NCBI GenBank assembly: GCA_910584725.1
Contig: CAJUBE010000049.1
Location: 1 to 20,387 of the forward strand
DNA length: 20,387 nucleotides
Origin: an uncultured Lachnospiraceae bacterium
GTDB taxonomy: Bacteria > Bacillota > Clostridia > Lachnospirales > Lachnospiraceae
Direction: 5' to 3'
The number at the start of each line of letters is the position of its first letter. The first letter of the stretch is position 1. The notes beneath the pieces are model-generated. The model was not told where the DNA came from, made no database searches, and was given only the letters and a program-made list of their open reading frames with translations. Shown piece after piece: positions 20,352-20,387 of this stretch. The position numbers and the translations under genes were made by a program.

Positions 20352-20387
20352 CGCCCTACCTAAAATTTAAGCGCCGCTTAACTGCGA
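20336..20387 (-). other. Junction sequence at the 5' end of the truncated Rhs tip
   Basis: TTCGTAAGCGTCAAATCCA (20333-20351) is identical to 12497-12515 at the end of the zinc-ribbon remnant. The overlap with the linker is the 4 bases CGAA (TTCG on the plus strand). Upstream of the TTG the frame hits a TAA, and the remaining 36 nt to the window edge show nothing recognisable. Confidence 0.5.

Noticed and set aside
17861..20370. Proline- and alanine-rich plus-strand frames (two nearly identical, 18015-18485 and 19891-20370)
   Set aside because: They are the antisense of the GC-rich repeated Rhs linker; similarity between them only reflects the repeat.

Overview
The window looks like a chromosomal segment of a Gram-positive anaerobe of the class Clostridia, most likely Lachnospiraceae. 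This is inferred from the dgt-dnaG-rpoD-trmK gene order, strong AGGAGG-type ribosome binding sites, the sigma-A type RpoD and the RNase P RNA. All supported genes are on the minus strand, so transcription runs from high to low coordinates. The left half (1 to about 10.9 kb) is fairly GC-rich core genome. The right half (about 10.9 to 20.4 kb) is accessory: AT-rich small genes alternate with fragments of GC-rich Rhs sequence.

Core half, in order of transcription: dgt (dNTP triphosphohydrolase); dnaG, rpoD, trmK and a uridine-kinase-like nucleoside kinase as one tight operon; rnpB; a secreted trypsin-like protease; then an aldose 1-epimerase-like gene followed by an ABC ATPase and its ABC-2 permease. 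After every one of these five transcription units lies a copy of the same element of about 95 to 120 nt, made of two hairpins. A sixth, partial copy is cut by the left edge. The stems differ between copies by paired, compensating changes. In three copies the outer stem starts exactly on the last base of the upstream gene's stop codon. The orientation relative to transcription is always the same. This is the most unusual feature of the core half: a structured 3'-end element without a clear U-tract that marks operon ends.

Accessory half: a broken AbiEii-like nucleotidyltransferase, then an intact YhcG/DUF1016 PDDEXK nuclease gene with a palindrome near its start and a close copy of that palindrome inside the gene. 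From about 12.4 kb to the right edge lies a polymorphic-toxin (Rhs) locus. Two Rhs C-terminal tips are open (17333-18664 and 19188-20351). They share an almost identical linker of about 730 bp but end in unrelated toxin domains: one possibly ADP-ribosyltransferase-like, the other with a clear JAMM metalloprotease motif. Each is followed at once by a small candidate immunity gene. To the left lies a graveyard of older modules: at least nine small intact or damaged candidate immunity genes, five or more short toxin tails (frameshifted, nonsense-mutated or cut), pieces of the Rhs linker, a recurring 102-nt repeat, and paired terminator hairpins. The picture is one of repeated replacement of toxin tips through the conserved linker, with immunity genes kept after their toxins decayed. 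The full N-terminal Rhs protein is not in the window.
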